Notes: generated from the letters alone by a model not told the origin. A DNA stretch of 64,000 nt from Rhodobacter sp. (GCA_027484985.1 JAIXRW010000010.1:1-64000); one strand, 5' to 3'; positions 9,147 through 17,219 are shown, counted from the first letter of the stretch. Numbers and translations: made by a program.

Positions 9147-9632
9147 ATGCGTTGGCCTGCGGTTGCGTTTTGCCTTTTGCTTGTTGCCGGTTGTGATGGA
9201 AACCCGTCGGGTAACGGCTTTGGCTCACCGCAGTTCACGCGGGCTGTCGGGCAATTTGCGACGGCCTATGTTGCTGCAAGTTCGCAAATCGCTGCGGGTC
9301 GGGCGGCACAGCCCTATCAGGGGGGCTATTCCAATGGTGGCGGGTATGGGGGTAACGCAAGCTGTGAAGAATGCGTTGTTTCCGATCTTCGCCTGAAGCG
9401 GCTTGTCATGCCGGTCGGCAAGACGGCCGGGGGATTGACGCTTTATCGCTTTGCCTATCGCAAGGGTGCCGGACCCGAGGGTGAATTTGTTGGCGTCATG
9501 GCGCAAGATTTGCTGGGTGGCGCGCAGGCAGGGGCCGTGCATATCGGGGCAGACGGGTTCTTCAGGGTTGATTATGCCGCGCTTGGGCTGCGTTTGCTGA
9601 CCTATCGTGAATGGGCCGAGGCGCGGGGCTGA
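9147..9632 (+). CDS. lipoprotein with C-terminal S74 (endosialidase-type chaperone) domain
   Basis: A 161-residue predicted lipoprotein. The signal peptide ends in the lipobox V13-A14-G15-C16, with Asp at the +2 position. A Gly/Tyr/Asn-rich linker (YQGGYSNGGGYGG) and two close cysteines (CEEC) follow. From about residue 75 the chain reads SDLRLKRLVMPVG, LTLYRFAYRKG, EFVGVMAQDLL and DGFFRVDYAAL, which is the order of conserved blocks in peptidase S74 intramolecular chaperone domains of phage tail spikes. Here the domain stands alone on a lipoprotein. The ATG at 9147 was chosen because it starts the signal peptide. The function is unknown. Confidence 0.65.
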   Translation: MRWPAVAFCLLLVAGCDGNPSGNGFGSPQFTRAVGQFATAYVAASSQIAAGRAAQPYQGGYSNGGGYGGNASCEECVVSDLRLKRLVMPVGKTAGGLTLYRFAYRKGAGPEGEFVGVMAQDLLGGAQAGAVHIGADGFFRVDYAALGLRLLTYREWAEARG

Positions 9633-9642
9633 GCGCCCGCCG

Positions 9643-10128
9643 TTAAAGCGGTTTGGCCAGACGCTCGATGGTGGTGCGGCCATCGTGGCGCGAGATGCCG
9701 GTGGGGCCAAAGCCGTGGCGCCGCCAGAAGGCAAGGCCGCGCGGGTTGGAATGGAGGACGGCGAGATAAAGCGTGGGCGCGCCCGTGGCGCGGGCGCGGG
9801 ATTCGACCTCGGCCAGGAATGTCGTGCCGTGGCCGGTGCCGCGGATGCGCGGGGCAAGGAGCATGAGGCCGAGATAGGCATCGCCTGGCGCGGGGAAGCC
9901 GAAGCTGAGTTCGGCGAGGCCGGAAAGTTGGCCATCGACATAGAGGCCGAGGCGGTGCGAGGCGGCGGGGTCGCAGTTCGGGGGGCAGTCGGTGAAGAAG
10001 TCGCGGGCCTTTTCTTCCGCGTCGGGCGGGGTGCCGTCGGCAAGCAGCCAGTAATCACCCGCCTCGGCCATGAAGGCCGCGATGGCGGGGTGGTCGTCGG
10101 GGTGCATAAGTCGGATGGTGCGGGTCAT
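9643..10128 (-). CDS. GNAT family N-acetyltransferase
   Basis: A 161-residue GNAT protein. The acetyl-CoA pyrophosphate loop is LLAPRIRGTGHGTTFLAEVE (motif A, R-G-x-G-x-G/T), and GLAFWRRHGFGPTG forms motif B near the C-terminus. The acceptor substrate is unknown. Its start overlaps the stop of the GreA-like gene by 4 nt (ATGA), making it the last gene of a three-gene unit with the Nudix hydrolase. Confidence 0.85.
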   Translation of the reverse strand: MTRTIRLMHPDDHPAIAAFMAEAGDYWLLADGTPPDAEEKARDFFTDCPPNCDPAASHRLGLYVDGQLSGLAELSFGFPAPGDAYLGLMLLAPRIRGTGHGTTFLAEVESRARATGAPTLYLAVLHSNPRGLAFWRRHGFGPTGISRHDGRTTIERLAKPL

Positions 10129-10616
10129 GGCTGTGCGATGGACAGGATTTCAAGGGTGACGGTGCCCGATGGTTTGCGCCATGTCACCATGTCGCCCACC
10201 GCCGCCCCGATCAGGGCGCGGGCGAGGGGGGAATGGGGGGCGATGCGGTGGCGGGCGGGATCGGCTTCATCTTCGCCCACGATGAGGTAGGTGGTTTCCT
10301 GCCCGTCTTCATCGGCCACGGTGATGGCATGGCCAAAGGCGGCGCGGCCGGTGGGTTGGCTGGACGGGTCGATCAGGATGGCGGTTTTCAGGCGGGCTTC
10401 GAGATAGCGGATGTCGCGTTCCGCCGCAGCCTCGGGCAGTTTGTCGAGGCGGTCGGGGCGGGATTTGAGCGCGGCGAGGCGGGATTGCACCGCGGCCAGA
10501 CGTGATTGCAGCGCGGCAAGGCCCGTGGGGGTGACAAAGTTCGGATGGGGCGAGACGGGCAGGTCGGGCAAGGGATCGAGCGAACCGTCGCCTTCTTTCA
10601 CGAAGGCGCGGCTCAT
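10125..10616 (-). CDS. GreA/GreB family transcript-cleavage-factor-like protein
   Basis: A 163-residue protein with the two-part Gre layout: an N-terminal coiled coil (FVTPTGLAALQSRLAAVQSRLAAL and following, about residues 26-80) and a C-terminal FKBP-like domain (GHAITVADEDGQETTYLIVGEDEADPARHRIAPHSPLARALIGAAVGDMV). This resembles the GreA-like proteins that bind the RNA polymerase secondary channel, but the acidic coiled-coil tip is not clearly conserved, so it may be a Gre paralogue rather than a true cleavage factor. The start overlaps the Nudix stop as ATGA. Confidence 0.8.
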   Translation of the reverse strand: MSRAFVKEGDGSLDPLPDLPVSPHPNFVTPTGLAALQSRLAAVQSRLAALKSRPDRLDKLPEAAAERDIRYLEARLKTAILIDPSSQPTGRAAFGHAITVADEDGQETTYLIVGEDEADPARHRIAPHSPLARALIGAAVGDMVTWRKPSGTVTLEILSIAQP

Positions 10617-11059
10617 GGCACGATCAGTTCCAAGGGGTCGTAAAGCATCTGGCCGCCCCATGCGGCAGTGGCGATGCTGTCGGGTTTGACGCGGATCGAG
10701 GCCATTTCGGCGCGGGAAAAGAAGCGGCGGCGGTTCACGATGCCTTCGGGATCGCGCCATGCGGGGTCAAGTTTGCCGGCCGTGAGGGTGCAGCGGAAGA
10801 ACACCTCGATCTGGTGGAAGCCGTGGGCGGGGTCGTGAAATTCGTTCACGAGGACGGGGGGGCCGACGGTGACGGTGAGGCCGGTTTCTTCGGCCACTTC
10901 GCGGATCAGGTTTTCGGGCAGGGATTGGCCGGGGTTCACGCCGCCGCCCGGGGCGCACCAGAGGGTGGATTTCTGGCCGGCATAGGCGTTGACCAGAAGC
11001 AGGCGGTCATCCTGCAAGATCAGGGCGCGGACGGCAAAGCGGGGCGGGCGGTATTGCAT
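10613..11059 (-). CDS. Nudix hydrolase
   Basis: A 148-residue Nudix enzyme hydrolysing a nucleoside diphosphate linked to another group. The Nudix box is seen as [13 protein letters not shown] followed by [11 protein letters not shown], with the REVAEETG metal-binding glutamates intact. The ATG at 11059 ([13 protein letters not shown]) fits the domain; the in-frame ATG at 11134 would overlap the promoter region of the divergent lipase gene. It heads the Nudix, GreA-like, GNAT operon. Confidence 0.88.
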   Translation of the reverse strand: MQYRPPRFAVRALILQDDRLLLVNAYAGQKSTLWCAPGGGVNPGQSLPENLIREVAEETGLTVTVGPPVLVNEFHDPAHGFHQIEVFFRCTLTAGKLDPAWRDPEGIVNRRRFFSRAEMASIRVKPDSIATAAWGGQMLYDPLELIVP

Positions 11060-11123
11060 CGGGCCAGCCTGCGCGAGGTGGCGTGATTTGTCCACGGGCT
11101 GTGATGGGGCTAGGGTGGGTGGC

Positions 11124-11846
11124 ATGTGGCGCATGGTTCTTCTTTGTCTGCTGGCGGCTGTTCCTGCGCGGGCGGACTGCGTGGTGCTGTTGCACGGGCT
11201 GGCGCGGAGCGAGGTGTCGCTGATGGCAATGCAGGCGGCGCTGGAGGAAAAGGGCTATAGGGTGGTGAATGACGGCTATCCGTCAACCCAAGCGCGGATC
11301 GGGGATCTGGTTCCGCGTGTGGGGGCGGCGGTGGCCAAATGCGGCGCGGCGCGGGTGGATTTCGTGACCCATTCGATGGGGGGGATTCTGGCGCGGGCGT
11401 GGCTGGCAGGGCATCGGCCTGCGGTGATGGGGCGGGTGGTGATGCTGGCGCCGCCCAATGGCGGGTCGGAACTGGTGGATGCGTTCTCGGGCCTCGGGTT
11501 GTTTCGCTGGGTGAACGGGCCTGCGGGGATGGAACTGGGCACCGGTGCGGGGGCGGTTCCTTTGCGGCTGCCGCTGCCCGATTACGAATTGGGGGTGATT
11601 GCGGGGGATCGGTCGCTGAACCCGGTTTATTCCGGCGTGATCCCCGGGCCGGATGACGGGAAGGTGAGTGTCGAGGCGACCAAGGTGGCGGGGATGGCCG
11701 ACCATATCGTGCTGCCGGTCACGCATACGTTCCTGATGTTCAATCCGCTGGTCATCGGGCAGGTCTTGGCGTTTCTTGAGGAGGGGCGGTTTGACCGGAG
11801 CCTTGGCTATTCCGGGGCGGTCGAAGGCCTGATCGGGGGCAGATGA
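11124..11846 (+). CDS. secreted alpha/beta hydrolase (lipase-like)
   Basis: A 240-residue protein with a short signal peptide ([17 protein letters not shown]). It has the oxyanion-hole motif [10 protein letters not shown] and the nucleophile elbow [10 protein letters not shown], in which Ser is the expected nucleophile; the C-terminal LPVTHTFLM supplies a likely catalytic His. This is the compact pattern of periplasmic or extracellular lipases/esterases. The downstream gene overlaps by 4 nt, so the two are co-translated. Confidence 0.85.
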   Translation: MWRMVLLCLLAAVPARADCVVLLHGLARSEVSLMAMQAALEEKGYRVVNDGYPSTQARIGDLVPRVGAAVAKCGAARVDFVTHSMGGILARAWLAGHRPAVMGRVVMLAPPNGGSELVDAFSGLGLFRWVNGPAGMELGTGAGAVPLRLPLPDYELGVIAGDRSLNPVYSGVIPGPDDGKVSVEATKVAGMADHIVLPVTHTFLMFNPLVIGQVLAFLEEGRFDRSLGYSGAVEGLIGGR

Positions 11847-12253
11847 TGCAGAACGGATTTTACGGATCGGTGGCCAAGACGGTGGCGCGCTGGTGCGGGC
11901 GGCCTGCCACATTCTCGTTGGCGGTGGGGGTGATTGTCGTCTGGATCGTGACGGGGCCGGTGTTCGGCTTTTCGGATACGTGGCAGCTGGTGATCAATAC
12001 AGGCACCACGATCGTGACCTTTCTGATGGTGTTCCTGATCCAGAATACGCAGAACCGCGACACGCAGGCGATCCAGCTGAAGCTGGACGAATTGATCCGC
12101 GCGCATAACGGGGCGCATAATGCGCTGATGGATCTGGAAGAGCTGGAGGAGCACCAGCTGGAAGAGTTCCGCCGCCGCTACGAGCGGCTGGCCGCGCTGG
12201 CGCGCGAGCGGCTGGGGCGGGGCGAGCTGGATACCGACACGCCCGATGCCTGA
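11843..12253 (+). CDS. low-affinity iron permease family (PF04120) membrane protein
   Basis: A 136-residue inner-membrane protein with two hydrophobic segments ([19 protein letters not shown] and [17 protein letters not shown]) followed by the family's signature [18 protein letters not shown] and an acidic, charged C-terminal helix. Bacterial members resemble the yeast Fet4-like family name-giver, but a transport role in bacteria is unproven. It is the second gene of the lipase unit (ATGA overlap). Confidence 0.85.
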   Translation: MMQNGFYGSVAKTVARWCGRPATFSLAVGVIVVWIVTGPVFGFSDTWQLVINTGTTIVTFLMVFLIQNTQNRDTQAIQLKLDELIRAHNGAHNALMDLEELEEHQLEEFRRRYERLAALARERLGRGELDTDTPDA

Positions 12254-12280
12254 GGGCGGCCGGGGGTTTCACACCCCCGG

Positions 12281-12314
12281 ACCCCCGTGGAGTATTTGGG
12301 CAAAGGTGAAGGGG
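12281..12314 (+). repeat. GAGTATTTGGGCAAAGGTG-type intergenic repeat
   Basis: ACCCCCGTG then GAGTATTTGGGCAAAGGTG then AAGGGG. It follows a GGGGGT-TTCAC-ACCCCC hairpin (about 12263-12278) just after the iron permease stop. Further plus-strand members are at 13420-13451, 34702-34735, 39798-39830 and 54641-54676; minus-strand members are at 40008-40031 and 56139-56174. Confidence 0.7.
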
Positions 12315-12385
12315 TGGATCGGTGCCTTTCTGGCGCGGTGGCTGGCTTTGGCCGGGGTGGCCGGGGCAATGGGCGGGGCGACGGG

Positions 12386-12697
12386 ATGATTGCAAGGATC
12401 GCGGTGATACTGGCCTGCCAGTTGGCGGGCGAGGTGGTGGCGCGGAGCTTCGGGTTGCCCGTGCCGGGGCCGGTGTTGGGCATGGCCGTAATGCTGGGGG
12501 TGCTGTGATGCCCTGACCGGTTCGCGCCGCCGGTGCCAGAGGGGGGGGACCCTGCGGGGCGGTTTTTGCTGTCGCTGCTGTTCGTGCCGGCGGGGCAGAG
12601 GTGGTGCTGGCCTTGGCGGTGGCGGGATCGACGGTGCTGACGCTGGTGGTGGCGGTGGGCATGTTCCGGCTGGTGGCGCGGATGGTCGAGGGGGCGT
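12386..12697 (+). pseudogene. lrgA: decayed lrgA/cidA-like gene
   Basis: The start reads MIARIAVILACQLAGEVVAR and continues FGLPVPGPVLGMAVMLGVL, the N-terminal two helices of LrgA/CidA holin-like membrane proteins, then stops at 12508 after 40 residues (family length about 120). The rest survives in other frames: a LLSLLFVPAG segment near 12570-12595 and a VALAVAGSTVLTLVV-like helix near 12610-12680. Indels have therefore destroyed the frame. It sits directly upstream of a similarly damaged lrgB. Confidence 0.75.
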
Positions 12698-12698
12698 C

Positions 12699-13343
12699 AT
12701 GGCGGGGGATTTCGCGCTGTGGGTTTACCTGAGGCAGAGGCCGCTGTTGTGGCTGACGGTGACGCTGGCGGCCTATGCGCTGGCCGATGCGGTCGCGCGG
12801 GCGGCATCCGCTGGTGAACCCCGTGCTGATTTCGGTCGTGCTGGTGGGGAGGTTTTTGGTGGCGAGGGGGACGGAATATCGCACCTATTTCGAGGGGGCC
12901 CCGTTCATCCATTTCCTGCTGGGGCCTGCGACCGTGGCTTTGGCCCTGCCGCTGTGGGAGCATCGGGCGCTGTTGCGGTGGGCGGCGGTGCCGATGCTGG
13001 CTGCGCTGGTGGCGGCGGTGTCGGCCATGGGGATCGTGCGGTTGATGGGGGCGCCGGATGCTGTGCTGGTGGCGATTGCGCCCAAGTCGGTGACGGCGGG
13101 GGTGGCGATGTCGATCAGCGAGGGGATGGGGGGGCCTTGATCGTGACGCCGCTGGTGAACGCGCTGGGGGTGCGGGATTATCGGGCGCGGGGGTTTGCGG
13201 TGGGGATCGCCTCGCACGGGATCGGGACGGCGCGGGCGTTTCAGGTGGACCCCGTGGCGGGGAGATTTGCGGGGATCGCGATCGGGTTGAAGGTGGCGAT
13301 GGCGGCGCTGGTGGTGCCGTGGCTGGTGGGGGTGATGCGGTAG
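12699..13343 (+). pseudogene. lrgB: decayed lrgB/cidB-like gene with frameshifts and internal deletion
   Basis: The N-terminus (DFALWVYLRQRPLLWLTVTLAAYALAD) is in the ATG frame. From about 12808 homology moves one frame (HPLVNPVLISVVLVGRF, FIHFLLGPATVALALPLWEH, AIAPKSVTAGVAMSISEGMGG) to a stop at 13138-13140. It resumes in the original frame as LIVTPLVNALGVRDYRARGF and GIASHGIGTARAFQ to 13343. Compared with normal LrgB, roughly 17-20 residues (the GGLPSLTAVFV-like helix) are missing at the second junction. Two compensating frameshifts plus a deletion indicate an inactive gene. Confidence 0.8.
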
Positions 13344-13419
13344 CGCGGGTTGCTGGCGCGGGACGGGGGCCAGCCCCCCCCGTCTATCGGTTCTCGAACC
13401 GATGGCGAACCGATGAACG

Positions 13420-13451
13420 ACCCCAGAGTATTTGTGCAAAGGTGAAGGGGG
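13420..13451 (+). repeat. GAGTATTTGGGCAAAGGTG-type intergenic repeat
   Basis: ACCCCAGAGTATTTGTGC followed by AAAGGTGAAGGGGG, in the 156-nt gap between the lrgB remnant and the 3' end of purK. A small inverted repeat around ATCGGTTCTCGAACCGAT (13385-13402) precedes it. No gene is seen in this gap. Confidence 0.65.
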
Positions 13452-13499
13452 AAGGGGGGGCGGCGCTTCGGCAAGTAGGGCGAAGTCCCTTCGGTCTGC

Positions 13500-14570
13500 T
13501 TAGCCCGTGACGATGCGGTTCACGTGGCCCATCTTGCGGCCGGGGCGGGACTCGGCCTTGCCATAAAGGTGGAGGGCGGCGTTTTTCTCGCGTGCGATGG
13601 CGGGGACGCGGAGGATGTCGTCGCCGATCAGGTTTTCCATCACCACGTCGGAATGGCGCGTGCCGTCGCCAAGGGGCCAGCCGGTGACGGCGCGGATGTG
13701 CTGTTCGAACTGGTCCACCGCGCAGCCGTTCTGTGTCCAATGGCCGGAATTGTGCACGCGGGGGGCGATTTCGTTGACGATAAGGCCTGACGGGGTGACG
13801 AAAAGCTCGACCCCCATGACGCCCACGTAATCGAGCGCGTTGAGGATGCGGGCGGCGATGAGGATGGCATCGGTGCGCTGTGATGCGGTCAGGCGGGCGG
13901 GGATGGTGGTGGTGGCGAGGATGCCGTTCTTGTGCACGTTCTCGCCCGGGTCGTAGCAGGCGACCGAACCGTCGAGGCCGCGGGCGGCGATGACGGACAC
14001 TTCGTGGGTGAAGGCGATGAAGCCTTCGAGCACCGCAGGGGCGCCGTTCATGGCGGCGTGGGCGGTTGCGGCATCGGCGGGAGAGGTGAGGCGGGCCTGA
14101 CCCTTGCCGTCATAGCCGAGGCGGGTGGTTTTGAGGATGGCGGGGGTGCCGATCTGTGCGATGGCGGCGTGGAGGTCGGGCAGGGTTTGGACGGCGGCGT
14201 AGGGGGCTGTGGTGAGGCCGAGCGAGGTGAGGAAGTCTTTTTCGGCGATCCGGTCCTGGCTGACCGCAAGGGCGCGGCGGTTGGGGCGGATCGGGTGGCT
14301 GCGTTCGAGCGTGTCGAGTGCTGCGGTGGGGATATTCTCGAATTCGTAGGTGATGACATCGACCGACGCCGCAAAGGCGGCCAGCGCCGCGAGGTCATCG
14401 TAGCCCGCAGTGGTGAGTTTGTCGGCCACATGGGCGGCGGGCGGGTTGGCCGAGGGTTCAAAGATATGGGTCCGGTAGCCGAGGCGCGCGGCCGCGACCG
14501 AGAGCATGCGGCCAAGCTGCCCGCCGCCCAAGATGCCGATGGTAGAGCCTGCGGGGAGCATGTCAGTCAT
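13500..14570 (-). CDS. purK: N5-carboxyaminoimidazole ribonucleotide synthase
   Basis: A 356-residue ATP-grasp enzyme converting AIR, bicarbonate and ATP to N5-CAIR in de novo purine synthesis. [12 protein letters not shown] begins the pre-ATP-grasp domain, TYEFENIP is the PurK signature, and the ATP-grasp core has [13 protein letters not shown] and [14 protein letters not shown]. Start ATG 14570 overlaps the purE stop by 8 nt; a second ATG at 14561 (MLPAGS) is also possible. It follows purE in an operon, the usual purEK order. Confidence 0.95.
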   Translation of the reverse strand: MTDMLPAGSTIGILGGGQLGRMLSVAAARLGYRTHIFEPSANPPAAHVADKLTTAGYDDLAALAAFAASVDVITYEFENIPTAALDTLERSHPIRPNRRALAVSQDRIAEKDFLTSLGLTTAPYAAVQTLPDLHAAIAQIGTPAILKTTRLGYDGKGQARLTSPADAATAHAAMNGAPAVLEGFIAFTHEVSVIAARGLDGSVACYDPGENVHKNGILATTTIPARLTASQRTDAILIAARILNALDYVGVMGVELFVTPSGLIVNEIAPRVHNSGHWTQNGCAVDQFEQHIRAVTGWPLGDGTRHSDVVMENLIGDDILRVPAIAREKNAALHLYGKAESRPGRKMGHVNRIVTG

Positions 14571-15048
14571 CCTTTGGCTCGTCCGGGATCGAAGCGGTGA
14601 GGGCATCGCGCCATGCGTCGAGGCGCTGGGCGAGGGCGGGGTCATGCGTGGCAAGGATGGCGGCGGCCATGAGGCCCGCATTGGCCGCCCCTGCCGCGCC
14701 GATGGCCATGGTGGCGACGGGGTAGCCACGGGGCATTTGCAGGATGGAGTAAAGGCTGTCGATGCCCGACAGCGCCTTGGTCTGGACCGGCACGCCGATG
14801 ACGGGGATGCGGGTTTTCGATGCCATCATGCCCGGAAGGTGGGCGGCGCCGCCCGCGCCCGCGATGATGACCTTGAGCCCGCGTTCGACGGCGGTTTTGC
14901 CATAGGTCCAGAGGCGGTCGGGGGTGCGGTGGGCCGAGACGATTTTCGCCTCATACGGGATGGAAAGGTCGTCGAGGATGAGGGCCGCTTCCTTCATCGT
15001 GGCCCAGTCGGACTGGGACCCCATGATGATTCCAACCGTGACGGCCAT
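14563..15048 (-). CDS. purE: N5-carboxyaminoimidazole ribonucleotide mutase
   Basis: A 161-residue class I PurE that converts N5-CAIR to [15 protein letters not shown] with the catalytic Ser, SAHRTPDRL with the catalytic His, and [14 protein letters not shown] are all present. The ATG at 15048 starts the conserved block directly. The in-frame region further upstream to 15333 belongs to the GC-hairpin repeat and is not coding. It heads the purEK operon. Confidence 0.96.
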   Translation of the reverse strand: MAVTVGIIMGSQSDWATMKEAALILDDLSIPYEAKIVSAHRTPDRLWTYGKTAVERGLKVIIAGAGGAAHLPGMMASKTRIPVIGVPVQTKALSGIDSLYSILQMPRGYPVATMAIGAAGAANAGLMAAAILATHDPALAQRLDAWRDALTASIPDEPKDD

Positions 15049-15178
15049 GGCTGCGCCCCCGTGCGTTGCGGATGGGGCGGGTATAGAGGATTGCGGGGCG
15101 GGGGCAAGTGTTGCGGGGATTGGGTCTAATGGCGCGCAACGCGTGTTGCGCGCCACGCGGGCCGGTTTCCGGTTTATT

Positions 15179-15364
15179 GCCCGTGCGCCCCGCGCACGGG
15201 CCGCGCCCGCCCTGCGGGGGGCGGGCGCGATAGATCGCAACCGCCGGGCGGGCACGGCCCGTGCCTGATACGGTTGGTCTTGCTGATGGCGACTTGCGGC
15301 CTCGTTGCCTTGGCCGCAATCGGACCGGCGCAACGCGCCACTGGCGCGTTGCGCGTCGGTCCTC
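15179..15364 (-). repeat. dispersed ~185-nt GC-rich hairpin element, copy 2
   Basis: Reverse-orientation copy of the element at 2672-2853. It holds the same three hairpins, here more perfect, for example GCCCGTGCGC-CCC-GCGCACGGGC at 15179-15201 and CGCAACGCGCC-ACT-GGCGCGTTGCG near 15330-15354. It occupies the 328-nt gap between purE and the DUF465 gene, which holds no gene. Confidence 0.75.
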
Positions 15365-15376
15365 TGACCCGCCCGG

Positions 15377-15595
15377 TCAGGCGATGATGTCGGGGATGAG
15401 CTGGTCTTCCAGCTTTACGATCTGGTCTTTCAGCGCGAGCTTCTGCTTCTTCAGCCGCCGCAGCGTCAGCTGGTCGGGGCGGCCGCCGGTTTCGAGCGCG
15501 AAGATCGCCTCGTCCAGATCGCGATGTTCGCGGCGCAACACTTCGAGCCGGATGCGGAGCATGTCTTCGAAGTTCATTTCGCTGGGGGCGTTCAT
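15377..15595 (-). CDS. DUF465 (YdcH) family small protein
   Basis: A 72-residue helical protein. The [23 protein letters not shown] start and [22 protein letters not shown] end match YdcH/DUF465 proteins, which are short antiparallel coiled coils of unknown function. The length is typical. It is divergent from hsp20. Confidence 0.85.
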   Translation of the reverse strand: MNAPSEMNFEDMLRIRLEVLRREHRDLDEAIFALETGGRPDQLTLRRLKKQKLALKDQIVKLEDQLIPDIIA

Positions 15596-15764
15596 GGAAC
15601 CTGTTGACCTGTTGCAAAGGCCGGCGATGGGCCTGAGTCGTTTCTGTTAACCTTGGGCGAGTATAGTCAAATCCGTGGCTTGCGGAAAGAAATCTGCCGT
15701 GCCGCCTGTCATTTTGCGACAAAAATCGCCGTGACCGGCATGGGGGGAAAGCGGGTTGTGGCCC

Positions 15765-15793
15765 CTTGCACCGCACAGGGCCGCGCCCCATAT
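15765..15793 (+). promoter_or_regulatory. sigma-32 (RpoH) type promoter of hsp20
   Basis: CTTGCA at 15765-15770 and CCCCATAT at 15786-15793, 15 nt apart, closely match the RpoH consensus (CTTGAAA, 13-15 nt, CCCCATNT). The hsp20 ATG is at 15861, leaving a leader of roughly 60 nt. Confidence 0.7.
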
Positions 15794-15860
15794 TTGGCCT
15801 GTGGGGCGCTGCCGGAACGGGGCGCTGCCGCGAATGTCGCTTAACGCAAGGGCATGACCG

Positions 15861-16283
15861 ATGACGAAACTGAGCTTTGGCACGCACCCGTTCCTTCTGG
15901 GGTTCGAGCAGCTGGAGCGGTTGGTGGAACGCACCGCCAAGACCGCCGAAGGATATCCGCCGTTCAATATCGAGGCCACCTCGGAACACGCTTACCGCAT
16001 CACGCTGGCGGTGGCCGGCTTCCGCGAGGATGACCTGTCGATCACGGTCGAGGACCGGCAACTGGTGATCCGTGGCCGTCAGGCCGACGAGACGGCGGAC
16101 CGCGTTTTCCTGCATCGCGGCATCGCGGCCCGCGCCTTTCAGCGCAGTTTCGTGCTGGCGGACGGGGTCGAGGTGGCGGGGGCCAGCATGGAGCACGGGC
16201 TTTTGCACATCGACCTGCGGCGGTCGGTGCCCGAGACGGTGGTGCAGACCATCGCCATCAGTTCGCGCAGCGGCCGGAAATGA
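15861..16283 (+). CDS. Hsp20 family small heat-shock protein
   Basis: A 140-residue IbpA-like holdase. The alpha-crystallin domain runs from about residue 32 (YPPFNIEATSEHAYRITLAVAGF) through LVIRGRQ and FLHRGIAARAFQRSFVLADGVEV to LLHIDLRRSVPE. Its proteobacterial class A features (RAFQRSF, LADGV) are clear. It is preceded by an RpoH-like promoter and followed after 8 nt by the DUF1150 gene, so the two are probably co-induced by heat. Confidence 0.93.
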   Translation: MTKLSFGTHPFLLGFEQLERLVERTAKTAEGYPPFNIEATSEHAYRITLAVAGFREDDLSITVEDRQLVIRGRQADETADRVFLHRGIAARAFQRSFVLADGVEVAGASMEHGLLHIDLRRSVPETVVQTIAISSRSGRK

Positions 16284-16291
16284 GGTGAAGG

Positions 16292-16519
16292 ATGGATACG
16301 AGATTCGAGGGCCTGCCGGAAGGCGAAGGCAAAATCGTTTATGTGCGGCCCGTTTCGGTGGCCGATCTGCCGGAAGAGGTTCAGGCGCATGCGGGGGGTC
16401 TCAAGACCATATACGCGCTGCATGATGCCGATGGCGACCGGTTGGCGCTGGTGAAGGACCGTGCGATGGCCTTTGTGATCGCGCGGGCGAATGACATGGC
16501 GCCGGTGAACGTGCATTAG
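16292..16519 (+). CDS. DUF1150 family protein
   Basis: A 75-residue protein with the family pattern IVYVRPVSVADLPEE and YALHDADGDRLALVKDRAMAFVIARAND. DUF1150 proteins are commonly found next to small heat-shock proteins in alphaproteobacteria. Their function is unknown. The 8-nt gap to hsp20 implies co-transcription. Confidence 0.85.
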   Translation: MDTRFEGLPEGEGKIVYVRPVSVADLPEEVQAHAGGLKTIYALHDADGDRLALVKDRAMAFVIARANDMAPVNVH

Positions 16520-16540
16520 CGGTTCGGCGCGGGCGGGGCG

Positions 16541-16560
16541 ATCCCCGCTTGCGCGGGGAT
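16541..16560 (+). repeat. ATCCCCGC hairpin repeat
   Basis: ATCCCCGC-TTGC-GCGGGGAT followed by GACA, the second copy of the palindrome at 8104-8123. It lies 22 nt after the DUF1150 stop and may end that transcript, although no T-run follows. Confidence 0.7.
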
Positions 16561-16627
16561 GACAACCGAACGTTTTGCGCGGTATTACATTTTGGTATAG
16601 CATGGACGAGCCGTGACGGAGGACCCC

Positions 16628-16882
16628 ATGCCGCGCAATACATCGGTGACAATCGGAGAACATTTCACCCGCTTCATCGACGAGCAGGTGGAAACGGGGC
16701 GATATGCCTCGGCCAGCGAGGTGATCCGCGCGGGGTTGAGGATGTTGGAGGATTACGAGGGACGCGTGAAGGCGCTGGATGCGCTGTTGCAGGAGGGGAT
16801 CGATTCCGGTCCTGCCGAGCCGTTCGATTTTGACGAGTTCAAGAGAGAGATGCGGCGTGAAACCTCGTCTGCCGCAGAGTGA
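16628..16882 (+). CDS. parD: ParD-type antitoxin (CopG/RHH)
   Basis: An 84-residue antitoxin. The N-terminal ribbon-helix-helix is RNTSVTIGEHFTRFIDEQVETGRYASASEVIRAGLRMLEDYE in pieces: SVTIGEHF, the RYASASEVIRAGLR loop-helix, and a toxin-binding acidic tail (FDFDEFKREMR). GGAGG at 16619-16623 decides the ATG at 16628 over a GTG at 16613. ParD-type antitoxins repress their own operon; a candidate promoter (TTTTGC at 16573-16578, 17 nt, TATAGC at 16596-16601) lies upstream. Confidence 0.9.
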   Translation: MPRNTSVTIGEHFTRFIDEQVETGRYASASEVIRAGLRMLEDYEGRVKALDALLQEGIDSGPAEPFDFDEFKREMRRETSSAAE

Positions 16883-17172
16883 AGCGGGTTGTCCTTACAC
16901 CTCTCGCGCGGAGCGACCTGCGCGGTATCTGGCTTTATACCAACGAGCATTGGGGTGCGGGACAGGCCGACGATTATACAGACGCGATCGAGGCTGATTG
17001 TCAGGCTGCCGCGGCCGGTGCGGGGGCGGTCGGGACGGTGGCGGGGCGAGGCGATCTGCGGCGGCGCGTGGTCCGGTCGCATGTCGTGTATTTCCGTGAC
17101 CTGCCGGACCGGATCGAAGTGATCCGTATCCTTCACAGTCGGCAAGACCCAGATTTAAACCTTGGCGAATGA
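16879..17172 (+). CDS. parE: ParE-type toxin (RelE/ParE superfamily)
   Basis: A 97-residue toxin. VVLTPLARSDLRGIWLYTNEHWG matches the ParE N-terminal helices and HVVYFRDLPDRIEVIRILHSRQDP the C-terminal core, including the conserved R-I-L-H-x-R-x-D. ParE toxins typically poison DNA gyrase. It starts at GTG 16879, overlapping the parD stop as GTGA. The operon ends at a strong terminator at 17173. The toxin looks full-length. Confidence 0.9.
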   Translation: MKRVVLTPLARSDLRGIWLYTNEHWGAGQADDYTDAIEADCQAAAAGAGAVGTVAGRGDLRRRVVRSHVVYFRDLPDRIEVIRILHSRQDPDLNLGE

Positions 17173-17200
17173 AAAAGCCCCGCAGCGATGCGGGGCTTTT
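17173..17200. terminator. bidirectional intrinsic terminator between parE and sat-cysC
   Basis: A perfect 12-bp stem AAAAGCCCCGCA-GCGA-TGCGGGGCTTTT at 17173-17200, with further T-runs on the plus side. A-tract and T-tract on both sides allow it to work for the two convergent genes. Confidence 0.9.
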
Positions 17201-17219
17201 CGGTTTTTGTCCGGTGCGC

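Noticed and set aside
14951..15333. N-terminal extensions of purE and antisense frames over 15049-15364
   Set aside because: They translate the GC-hairpin repeat, and the same peptide-like string appears at the other copy (2672-2853).
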